Below are positions 33,906 to 44,683 of a DNA stretch of 64,000 nucleotides, one piece after another (position 1 is the stretch's first letter; each line of letters begins with the position of its first letter). The stretch lies in NCBI RefSeq assembly GCF_008831285.2, contig NC_045144.1, forward strand, positions 10,209,672 through 10,273,671, in the 5' to 3' direction. Made by a program: the position numbers and the translations under genes. The notes under the pieces were generated by a model. That model saw nothing but the letters and a program-made list of their open reading frames with translations. It had not been told where the DNA came from and did not search any database. This DNA is from Nymphaea colorata. Lineage: Eukaryota > Streptophyta > Magnoliopsida > Nymphaeales > Nymphaeaceae.

Positions 33906-36900
33906 AGTTACACGCCTTTCAATTCCTTTTCCTATTAAACTCCCTGATAATCGAATCGTCCAAGCGTCGCACGTTGGACAAGTAGTTCTGTCATCTAATC
34001 TAGTTCTCAAAAATGTCTACTACATACCTGATTTTCACTTCAACCTTATTTCTGTCAGTAAGTTGTTGAACCAAACTGATTACCATCTCTGTTTCACTTC
34101 TACTTGTTGCTACTTGCAGGACCCGACCTTCAAGACAACGACTGGTCTGGCTGAACTGCGAGGTGGCCTTTACATCTACAAGTTCTCATCGACACAACCA
34201 ATAGCCTCTATCCTGAACTGCAACCATGACCCGACAGATCTGTGGCATATTAGATTAGGACATCCTTCACCAACCAAAAATGACTTGTTTTCTGAATATG
34301 ATATAAACATCAAACAGTTTTTGTGATGTCTGCAAGTTGTCTAAACAGTCTAGACTTTCGTTTGAATCCAGTAAAGTGCATTCTGTTGCTCCTCTTGAAC
34401 TTCTTCACTGCGACATTTGGGGACCTTATTTGAAAGCTTCATTCTAAGGTGCCCTTTACTTCTTATCCATCGTCGACGACTACACCAGGTCTGTTTGGAT
34501 CTACCTAATGAAGTTCAAAAGCGAAACTTACCTGCACTTGAAAAATTTCATTGCTCCAGCTGAAAGACAATACCATCACAATGTCATTAAGGTGAGAATC
34601 AACAATGGTGCAGAGTTCTTCTCTGACGAAATGAAAAAACTTCTGTTGGAGCATGGAATTGACCATCAACACACCTGCACCTACACTCCTCAGCAAAACG
34701 GGGTTGTAGAGAGAAAGCATCGGCACATACTAAATGTGGCGAGAGCCCTGAAAATTCAATCTGGACTGCCAATAACGTTTTGGGATGAATGTGTCCTCAC
34801 TGCCACTTACCTGATAAACAGGACGCCTTCAGCAAGCCTACAAAATAGAACTCCATATGAAATGATGTTTGGCAAAAAACCGTCTCTTGCTCACCTACGC
34901 GTCTTCGGTTGTCTTTGCTTTGCTACCAACCTAAAACCCAAACACAAGTTTGACCAGAGAGCTGAAAGATGCGTATTTCTGGGGTATCCTTTTGGACAAA
35001 AAGCCTACAAAATCTACAGCCTTGAGAACCAAAGAAAATTCACAAGCCGTGATGTAATCTTCAATGAAAAGTTGTTTCCCTTCAAACTGCTGAGTCATGA
35101 ATCATCTCCGTTTGTGTTGCCCTTCATGTTTGATGAATATAACGTTTCAGAAAACAATCCTTCATTAACTCCCCTTGACAGTCCTGTTCATGAAGAAGGA
35201 GAGCGCACACCTTCCCAACTCCATTTGCCAACTATTAGTGAAAAATTGATGCCACAAATCTGCCAAACCCTGTAATACAACAAACAACTGTTACTGAACT
35301 TGACCCACCGACTGAACCGATGCCATAGGTTCCTCCTCCTCGCTTGAGAAGATCAACTCGCAAAAGCCAACCCTCAGTACTGTTGAAGGACTTTTACTGT
35401 AACATGGCCACTCAAGGATCATCAGACCCGTCGCTGTTGAGAAGGAAAGAGGTCACCAGGTATCCCCTTTCTCAAGCTCTCTCTTTCAACTCCTTTTCCC
35501 AACCTCATAAAGCCTTCTTGTTGAATATCTCAAAACACACTGAGCCTACTTCATTTAGTGAAGCAGAGCAAGATCCAAACTAGAGGAAGGCAATGCAGTT
35601 AGAAATCGATGCGTTGGAAGAAAACAAAACCTGGACGCTTGTTGCTCCTCCGCCCAATGTGAAGCCTATACCCTGCAGATGGATTTACCGCATCAAGTAT
35701 AAAGCCAGTGGCGAAGTTGAGAGGTTTAAGGCCAGACTAGTGGCTAAGGGATTTGCTCAAACTGAGCAACTAGATTATCAAGAAACCTATGCACCAGTCG
35801 CAAAGCTCGTCACAGTCCGATGTCTGATTGCGGTCGCAGCCAAAAAGAACTGGTTCATCCATCAAATGGATGTTTACAACGCATTCTTAAATGAAAGTAT
35901 GGAGGAAGGATTTATATGGCACTCCCACCTGGCTATGAAGAATGTGATAACAAGATGGTCTGCAAATTAAATAAGTCCATCTATGGACTGAAGCAGTCAC
36001 CCCGTTGTTGGTTTGTGAAACTTTCTGATGCAATTGTGTCCTATGGTTTCAACCAGTCCAGAGCTGATTATTCCCTGTTCACACTCACATCTGGAAATGT
36101 GTTCATAGCTGTGCTGGCGTATGTGGAGGACTTGATCATCTTTGGCAACAACCTGGAGGGTATTCAAAACTTCAAAGATTACTTGAGCAATTGCTTCAAG
36201 ATGAAGGATCTAGGAGATTTGAAGTATTTTTTAGGTCTTGAACTCACTCGTACAAAATAAGGCATTCTCCTCACTCAGCGCAAGTATACATGTGACTTGT
36301 TAGATGAAGCCGGACTGTTAGGCGCAAAGCCCATGGAAACCCCAATGGAATATCGACTGAACCTGTCAGCAACTGATGGGCAGCCATTGAAGAATGCAAC
36401 CACTTATCACCGGTTGGTTGGTTAGCTGATTTACCTCACAATAACTCGTCCAGACATTATGTTTTCTGTCCATGTCCTCAGTAGACACATGCAACAACCA
36501 ACTACAGCACATCTAGACTCAGCCATGAAGGTGTTACGATATCTGAAGAAAAATCCTAGGCAAGGCTTATTGTTTTCTCAAAACTATAACTATGAGTTGA
36601 AAGCGTATTGTGATGCCGACTGGGCAGCCTGTAGGGATACTAGACGCTCAGTTTCAGGTTACTGCGTCTTCTTCGATGGTAGCTTGATTTCATGGAAATA
36701 AAAAAAATAGCCTACTGTGTCACGATCATCCGCCGAAGCAGAGTATCGTGCCATGGCTAATGTTTGCTGTGAAATCTTGTGGCTGAAGTACATACTAGCA
36801 GATCTCACAGTGCAACACTTAGACTCAGTCCTGGTCTTCAGTGACAGCAAGTCAGCCTTGCAGATGGCTGCCAATCCAGTGAAGCATGAACGAACCAAGC

Positions 36901-37084
36901 ATGTGGAACTAGATTGCCATATAGTGAGAGATCTAGTGAGGAACAGAACGATCGAGACCAGATTTGTGTCATCCCAGTATCAAGTTGCTGACATGTTCAC
37001 CAAATCCATTAGCTTGGATCAGTTTCTCTTCTTGAAAGGCAAACTTGGCCTCTGTGATCCATATGCCCAGTTTGAGGATGGGGT
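33890..37084 (+). pseudogene. copia-2 pol: protease, integrase, RT, RNase H, broken
   Basis: The pre-integrase motif LWHIRLGHP (about 34232-34262) is followed by a frame change at about 34320. Integrase (34330-35000) has VDDYTRSVW and PQQNGVVERKHRH, with a TAA at 34445. RT (35590-36260) has [10 protein letters not shown] and YGLKQSPRCWF. Its catalytic box at 36120-36131 reads YVED instead of YVDD. RNase H (36459-37084) has CDADWA, RSSAEAEYRAM and KHVELDCH. Stops are at 35581, 36258, 36423 and 36699; frame changes also at about 35.28-35.34 kb and 35.92 kb. Confidence 0.9.
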
Positions 37085-37434
37085 GTTAAAGATAGTTACC
37101 CTTACTAAAGAAAAGGAACAATAATCGACAGCACTAATGAATTATGAAGTTGCAAAAGTACTAGTCATCAATTCTGAACAATTGATGATTCCCTTTTCTA
37201 AATTCCGTTGTAAATATCTGTAGAGACGTCTCTTTCAAGTGGTTGCTGAAATATCCTTCACTGCATCCTTGTAACAGTTTTGTAACTAATTTCTCCCTTT
37301 GCTCCTCTGTAACGATGTTGTATATATTCTTTTTGGAGGTTCAATTCATTTGTGCGAGATACAATTCTTTCAGTGTTCCCTTCATATTTGAGCTCTGTTT
37401 CTGTTTTGTTGCCTTTTGCTGTCTCTTCTTTACA
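37084..37434 (+). repeat. 3' LTR of copia-2
   Basis: 351 bp, matching the 5' LTR; followed by the CCCTT target duplication at 37435-37439. Confidence 0.95.
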
Positions 37435-40212
37435 CCCTTCACTGCACCTTTCACTCTCTTTGTTGCCCATCTCTCTCTGTCAACGCCCTTTTCTCTACCC
37501 ACGTTCTCTCTGCTGCACTCTCCCTCTCTGCATGCACCCTTTTCTCACGCGCCTGCTCCCTAGCCACTTTCCGTCCATCTCCACTGTCGGTCTGCACTCC
37601 CTCTCCTTACCACCAGCCTCCTCCCACTCACATCTCTCGTGCTCTCTCTCGTTTTCAACTGCCCTCTCCTTCGTTGTTCCCTTCCTCTCCCAACCGAACC
37701 ATCCCTTTCAGCCGAACCTCCTTTTTTACCCTGCCAGAGGCCCTATTCTAACGGCAGACCCTCCTCTTGCATTCTTTGTTACTGATTTTCACTCTTTTGT
37801 CACTGTGGTATTGGATTGCAGCTTGAGGACGCGTCTTTCCCTTCATAACAGCTAATAGATGGCGTGGTTGGTGGTGGCATCGTATGGTTTTTTCTGTTAG
37901 GGGATCAATAGAACATTTGAGGTTGCTGCCGAAAGCATTGCAGCAGTTTAGACACTAAGATTGGGGTGAGAGAGGCCTAATCGAGCTTAAATTATCTAAA
38001 ATTTACTGTTAATGTTAGTGCATGTGTAATTATTATTTGAGCATGCTAGACTGATGATTCGATAATTTGAAATACATATTAGCGATGTTGTTATTTTGAG
38101 AAAAGTTTATGACTGTTTTGACAAGGACGAGGATCTAGTGTATAATTGTCTTTTTAGCATGAGGAGTTGATTTTCGAAACGATTTGAAAATATGATAGAG
38201 ATTTTGATGATGTTGAGAAGATTTAGAACCGTTTTAGCGAGCTCAGGAAATATGCTTCTATTGATGTGCATATGCATCGTATGTTGGGAAGCTTAATTGC
38301 GGGGTAGACGCCTCAACTAAAGAAGCAACGGTGAAACGAATTAGTGGTTGGTTCAAATCGAAAGCGTAGAGCTTAAGTCATTTGGTGACAACTTCAAAGA
38401 GTTGGGAAGAGGCCTATTGAAGGGCTTTGTGGGTGGACACTCTCTTGAGGCGACGTATGCTTCAATGATTGTATTTTATATTTATATAGCTTGTAAAACT
38501 GAACGAGTAGATAATTTATCACTTGCTTACGTTTGCAAGTATACCAGGCACATCAAGTAGACCTTGAGCAGCACGATTCAAAGCTTGAGGCATTTTGTGT
38601 CTTTTGGCAACGTGTAGTAGGTATGGCGACATTCCAGACAAATCCCTGTTTGGAGCGAACTTTTGAATGTGCGTTTTTAGGATTGTTGGATCCTATGATT
38701 ATGATGTGATTGAATGAATGCATGCATGAGATTGACTGGTTATGTGATTGGTTTTGTTTTAAAATTACTACGCAATTGCATTTGCATGCTAGAAATGATA
38801 ACTGGTTAGGACATATGAGGTAGAGTATCAAGTCCAGTATCTCATCGACCTCGATTGTGCATTAGAAAGCATCATAGAATGATAATTGCATAGGACAGCC
38901 ATGAGCCAATCACGGATCGAGACTACTCTTCATGATTCAGTTAAGTTTTGAAAAAGTGATTGATATGTTGATTGATGTGAATGTTGCAACATATTTTATA
39001 TGAATTGTCGTGGGCATGATCCAAATGAATAAAATTAAATGGTAGTTGTACTCGTAATGTTATGACGACTAGCTAAGAATGTTAACTATATGTGTAGCCC
39101 TTTTGTGGAGACAATTGGAGGTATGAGTGCACTCGTGAAGTGAACAAACCTCATGAGCTAGCCGGTTATTTTGTGAATGTGTTCTCATAATGATAAGTAA
39201 GAAAGAATAAGAGATGAGAGGTCAGTGGGTTGTGACAATGTGTTTGGGAGATGTCCGACCTTCACCACTGGTCTCGCAGGCTTAGAGCGCACGCGGTGCA
39301 AGGCCTCAAGGTATCGTTGTGTGAAGTGCTTGGAGCGTTGGACTCTCGCCTTCTCAAACTGTTGTGTGAAGTGCTTGGAGCGTTGGACTCCCGCCTTCTC
39401 AAACTGGAAGGAAGACTGAGCAACTCTCCTTGGAATTCACACATCCATGGATGATTGCTCTTCTGCTGCAGCGTGAACAGATCCATATCCTTTCGGGCCA
39501 CCATGGGGGTTGTCTCCCGACCGTAGGTCACTCGTGGTATGCACATGCCTGTGTTTGTACCTACAGGAACTGTCAATTCACTAAAGCTAATATAAATGAA
39601 AAGAATGTGAATGAAGTGTGTGTGAACGAAGTGATTGTGAATGATGTGTTCATGCATGAATTGCATGTGACTAATGAATGTGCTATTGTGGCCATTGAGT
39701 GACCTTTACATGTCGTGAATGTATGCTCTATCACGACATGATAGTGATTTGTTTTCATATTTATTATATCTCATATTTGAGCTCTTACCTTAGAGGGTTA
39801 GGGATTTATCTTGCTTGTTGTCATACTGCGAAGGCTAAGCCTTCAGTTGTCCTTCTTTGTCAGATTTTGGCGGACCTAGGGCAGTAGGTTGATCAGATGA
39901 CTCTACTCACATCTTACTGGAGTTGTTTTGGGTCTATTGTAGTGCTGGCGCATCTTGTTTTGGTCATATTGATGTCTTGTTTTTGTTAGACATCAATGTT
40001 GTGATTTGGGGATATTTTTGTTATATGTATTATTGATAAGTATGATGTGATTTTTGTATGAATTGAAAATGATTATATAAATGAAGTTTGCCCCATTGTT
40101 TTGGCTTGCATAGCTCATTTCCTTTTGAATCGTTGTGTCATCGCACCTGAACGTTTTATGTTTTAATAAAAAAAAATTATTTGGGGGTCAAGGTGTTGGG
40201 ATGTGACAGTTT

Positions 40213-40224
40213 TGGTATCAGAGC
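40213..40224 (+). other. Primer binding site of gypsy-2
   Basis: TGGTATCAGAGC four bases after the end of the 5' LTR (TGTGACA), complementary to initiator Met tRNA. Confidence 0.85.
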
Positions 40225-40447
40225 TATGAAAAAACCTCACTATGGATGTCAGTAAAAGCCTATCTGTGAAGCCGTGTTGCCTAGGTACGCTCTATTTGAG
40301 TTAGCTTTTATTAAAGCTTTGATTTTATTATGATATATATACGTATGTGATGGATTGATGTCTTGATGATTGTGCTGCATCTTTGCAAATGAAACTTGTA
40401 AAAGGTGTCTCAGATTTTGTAATGAGAATGAGAGTTTTTGCTTGTAG

Positions 40448-41760
40448 AGATGCAACGTAGGGGTAAGAAGCGAGCTGGGCCACCTGCAGAAGTACAAAGA
40501 GAGCCAAGTTCGGCCCATTCAGACGCGCATAATCTACTGGACGACAGTACGTTAGGGCAACCATACACTCAGACTAGTGTGGGTGCTCAAACCCCACCAA
40601 GGCAGACTCCACTTGTGGATCAACAGATCATACTGTTGACGACTTTGCAGACGCTGACCTCTTTAGTACAGTCAATGGTCAGTAATCAGATGAGTCATGC
40701 ATCCCCTACAGGAGACACCACTGCACCACCTAAGGAGAAGGCAACTTCGGTGTCATTCAAACAGTTTATGTCAATGCAGCCACCTGTTTTTACTGGAGAT
40801 GGTAGCCCAGACACGGCATGAGAATGGATTGAAGAAGTTGAACACATCTTTTCTCAAGATGCCAGAAGGAGATAAAGTGAATTATGGTTCGTATTTGTTA
40901 AAAGGTGATGCCAAACGGTGGTGGCAATCGACCCGTGAGATTCGGTTTGCAGGCCAACAATCAATCTCATGGAAGCAGTTAAGAGATTGATTTTTCAGCA
41001 CTTACTTCTCAGTGTATGCCAGAAACAAGAAGATGCAAGAATTTCTTGAGTTGCAGCAAAATCATTTGAGCTTGAAAGAGTATATTACAAAGTATCGGCA
41101 CTTAGAGGTGTATTGCCCACATCTCTATACTACTGATGAGGCCAGAGCAGACAAGTTTGTGCATGGTTTGCGGGACGGGCTGCGAAGCAAGGTGATATCC
41201 AGCAAACCTCGCGATTTGGACGAAGCGGTCACTATGGCTAGATGCATGGAAGAAGATTGGGCTAGAACTCAGAAGGACCATCACAAGAAGATAAACCAGC
41301 ACTCACACGATGGGCGCACGCAGGTCAAGCATTACAACTTTGCAGGCAAGGCAAAGCCTTATGGGAGGCGTGATGACCGAGCATTTAGGCGGAACAGGCC
41401 AAACCACAATGACACCACACAGAGAGCAGTGACTACTCCAACTCTATCGAGGTGTCCTGCTTGCTCACGTGTGCACTCCTGGAAGTCGTGCTATCGGGAG
41501 ACCAGAGCGTGTTTGCACTATGGACGGATGTGACACTTCATCCAAGATTGCCCCATAATGCGAGGAAATAAGTTGAAGAAGGTTGAGGTCGGTCCGTCTA
41601 GTGCTCAAAAGATTACCAGACGTGTCTATGTGACTACCATGGAGGAGTTTCAGGCACACGATCTCATCGAAGGTACATTACTTGTTGGTTCTTACATTGC
41701 TAGAGTGTTGTTTGATGCAAGGACAACTCATTCTTTCATACCTAGTCAATTTACCATTTA
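40448..41760 (+). pseudogene. gypsy-2 gag and truncated protease
   Basis: Gag starts at the ATG at 40450 (MQRRGKKRAG). The retrotransposon gag core follows (about 40740-41260), with QPPVFTGDGSPD, GDAKRWWQS, and the helical block with FLELQQNHLSLKEY. The zinc-knuckle region near 41508-41555 is damaged: one Cys position reads Tyr and a TGA replaces a codon. A protease-like VLFDARTTHSFI lies near 41705-41740, where the family has D-S/T-G. In-frame stops are at about 40819, 40988 and 41531, with a frame change near 40850-41010. RT, RNase H and integrase are absent. Confidence 0.8.
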
Positions 41761-41815
41761 ACTAGAAGTGACAGTTAAGATGATGCCGTATGTTCTAAAA
41801 ATAGTCAGCCTTATG

Positions 41816-43996
41816 CATATTAGCGATGTTGCTATTTTGGGCAAAGTTTATGACTATTTTGACAAGGACGATGATCTACTTGTATAATTGTCTTTTTAGC
41901 ATGATGAGTTGATTTTCGAAGTGATTTGGAAACATGATAGAGATTTTAATGATGTTGAGAAGTTTAGAACCGTTTTAGCGAGCTCAGGAAATATGCTTCT
42001 ATTGATGTGTATATGCATCGTATGTTGGGAAGCTTAATTGCGGGGTAGACGACTCAACTAAGGAAGCAAGGGAGAAACAGATTAGTGATTGGTTCAAATC
42101 GAAAACGCATATCTTAAATCATTTGGTGACAACCTCAAAGAGTTGGGAAGAGGCCCATTGGAGGGCTTTGTGTTTCGACGCTACCCGTCGACACCCTCTT
42201 GAGGCGATGACGTATGCTTCAATGATTGTATTTTATATTTGTATAGATTGTAAAACTGAACGAGTAGAGAATTTATTACTTGCTTATGTTTGCAGGTACA
42301 CCGGGCACGTCAAGTAGACCTTGAGCAACATGATTCAAAGCTTGAGGCATCTTGGGTATTTTGGTGACGTGCAGCAGGTATGGCGGCATTCCAGGCAAAT
42401 CCTTGTCTGGGGCCAACTTTTGAATGTACGTTTTCAGGATCGTTGGATCCTATGATTGTGATGTGATTTAATGAATGTATGCATGAGATTGACTGGTTAT
42501 GTGATTAGTTTTCTTTTAAAATTACTACGCAATTGCATTTGCATGCTAGAAATAATAATTGGTTAGGACAGATGAGGTGGGGTATCGAGTCGAGTATCTC
42601 TTCGACATCGATTATGCATTAGAAAAAATCATAGAATGATAATTGCATAGGACAGGTACGAGCCAATCACGGATCGAAACTACTCTCCGCGGTTCGGCTA
42701 AGTTTTGAAAGATGTGATTGATATGTTGAATGATGTGAATGTTGCAACATATTTTATATGCATTGTTGTGGAGATGATGCAAATAAATGAAATTGAAGGG
42801 TAGTTGTACCTGTAATGTTATGACGGCTAGATAAGAATGTTAACTATATGTGTAGCCCTTTTGTGGAGACAATTTGAGGTATGAGTGCACTCGTAAAGTG
42901 AACCAACCTCATGAGCTAGCTGGTCATTTTGTGAATGTAAGAAAGAATAAGAGATGATAGGTCAATGGGTTGTGGCAATGTGTTTGCTAGATGTCCCGCC
43001 TTCGCCACTGGTTTCACCAGCTCAGAGCGTATGTGGTGTAAGGCCTCAGGGTATCGTTGTGTGACGTGCTTGGAGCGTTGGGCTCCCACCTTCCCAAACT
43101 AGGTGTCATAGGGAAGGTTGAACAACTCTTTTTAGAATTTACACATCCATGGATGATTGCTCTTCCGCTGTAACATGAATGGATCCATATCGTTTCAGGC
43201 CACTATGGGAGTTGTCTCCCGACTGTATCCGTTGCAACGTGAATGGATCCATATAGTTTCGGGCCACCACGGGAGTTGTCTTCCGACTGTAGGTCGCCCG
43301 TTGGTTGCACGTGTTTGTCCTTGTACCCATAGGAACTGTCAATTCACTAAAGCTAATGTAAATGAAAAGAATGTGAATAAAGTGTCCGTGGACAAAATGA
43401 TTGTGAATGATGTATTCATGCATGAATTGCATGTGACTAATGAATGTGCTATTGTGGCCATTGAGTGGCCTTTACATGTCGTGAAGGGCTTCCATGACAG
43501 GTCATGATAATGTATGTCCTATCATGACATAATAGTAATTTGCTTTTATATTTGTTATATCTAATATTTGAGCCCTTAAAGGGTTATAAATTTATCTAGC
43601 TACTACGAAGGCTAAGCCTTCAGTTGTCTTTCTTTTCTAGGTTTTGGGGGACCCTTGATAGCAGGTTGATCAGATGGCTTTACTCACATCATACTGGGGA
43701 GGTTTTGGGTCTGTTGTAGTGCCGACGCGTTTTGTTTTGGTTATATTGATGTCTTGTTTTTTGGTTAGACATCAATGTTGTGATTTGAGGGCATTTTTGT
43801 CATATGTATTATTGAGAAATATGATGTGATTTTTGTAGGAACTGAAAATTGTTATGTAAATGAAAGTTTGCCCCATTGTTTTGGCTTGCATAGCTCCTTT
43901 CCTTTTGAATCGTTCTGTCATTGAGGTTCAACTTTTTATGCGTTAACAAAAAAAAAAAAAAAATTTACTTGGAGGTCAAGGTGTTAGTGTGTGACA
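41816..43996 (+). repeat. 3' LTR of gypsy-2, missing its 5' part
   Basis: Matches 38075-40208 nearly throughout, including the TTGACAAGGACGA, GGGTAGACG and TGCCCCATTGTTTTGGC stretches. It begins abruptly after protease-like sequence with no polypurine tract. It ends TGTGACA, followed by CTCCC. Confidence 0.85.
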
Positions 43997-44001
43997 CTCC
44001 C

Positions 44002-44683
44002 ACTACCTATAGCTAAACACAATATTGTTAAGTGGGGAGCAACGTTCAGGCTCGCTTCTCTCCCGTATGGCAACATCTCACCTTAATAAGTTGCAATGAC
44101 GGATGGATGCTGGCTGCTGGCTGCCATGAAAGTGCAGAGGACGAAGGATGGACGAGGCTGCAAGGAAAACGGGAGAGAACAAAAAGCACAACTGGGGCGT
44201 GAATAGAAAATGAAAGTTTTGCAGAGGCATTCTGTTTGTCAGGATAGCAATTTGGGATCCCATTTTGAAGGAGGCAGCCAGCCAAACACCTCCTGAGGAT
44301 CGATTAAGTAGTTCAGGAGACAATGTTTTGGGCATCAACCAGATGCTCCCCAAGATCTTTTCTGTTTTATCTTGGATGTTACGCTACTGCATTCTCAATT
44401 TCTGCATGGTGCCAAAAATACGAACACGAAGGCACAAAACTAAACCCTTCTTTGTTATTGGGATAGGGACATCCATTGAAGTAAGCATTCTACAGGATTG
44501 TGACTGATTACAGACACAGGACTCAAAGAAAGGGGAACTAAAAGCTTCCCCTCGAACCTCCAAATGGTTGGTCCGACTTAGATCAAATTGTACATAAATT
44601 CGTAGGCTTTGAAGAATGAACAGGCTTACATAACACAGGAGGCGGCATCCAGGTTGCACCTTGACGAACATGTGCATGTACTT
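44002..44683. other. 3' flank of the phosphorylase gene
   Basis: No intact gene. The part next to 44684 should hold the 3' UTR of PHS1 on the - strand. An AATAAC on the - strand near 44453-44459 is a weak poly(A)-signal candidate. The frame at 44265-44507 has no motif. Confidence 0.4.

Larger units (their letters stand above)
32370..37434 (+). mobile_element. Full-length Ty1/copia retrotransposon (copia-2)
   Basis: LTRs lie at 32370-32720 and 37084-37434 (351 bp each, about 8 mismatches by eye). The primer binding site TGGTATCAGAGC is at 32723-32734, and a purine-rich tract (GAGGATGGGG) lies just before the 3' LTR. CCCTT flanks both sides (32365-32369 and 37435-37439), a 5-bp target duplication. 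Gag, zinc knuckle, protease, integrase, RT and RNase H follow in copia order but with about four frameshifts and at least five in-frame stops. It sits inside the gypsy-2 5' LTR and is therefore the younger insertion. Confidence 0.95.
32047..40208 (+). repeat. 5' LTR of gypsy-2, interrupted by copia-2
   Basis: The right end (TGTGACA at 40208, four bases before the primer binding site) and the region 38075-40208 are firm because of the match to the 3' LTR. The left part, 32047-32369 and 37440-38074, is assigned by the CTCCC target duplication and because copia-2 splits a continuous pyrimidine-rich stretch there. The pyrimidine-rich open frames in this part are not genes. Confidence 0.6.
32047..43996 (+). 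mobile_element. Ty3/gypsy element (gypsy-2) with internal deletion, split by a copia insertion
   Basis: The two LTR copies match over 38075-40208 and 41816-43996, about 6% different in the part I compared by eye. Both end in GGTCAAGGTGTT followed by TGTGACA. The primer binding site TGGTATCAGAGC is at 40213-40224. Only gag and the beginning of protease remain between the LTRs. The 3' LTR lacks its first ~950 bp, so one deletion removed the rest of pol and that LTR part (junction at about 41815). The left boundary is inferred: CTCCC at 32042-32046 followed by TGTAAC matches CTCCC directly after the 3' LTR (43997-44001). The 5' LTR would then be about 3.1 kb and would contain the copia-2 insertion. 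Confidence 0.7.

Noticed and set aside
37243-37855. Two overlapping + strand open frames of 106-167 codons rich in Ser, Leu, Pro
   Set aside because: They run from the copia-2 3' LTR into a pyrimidine-rich stretch of the gypsy LTR; the composition explains the lack of stops and there is no domain.
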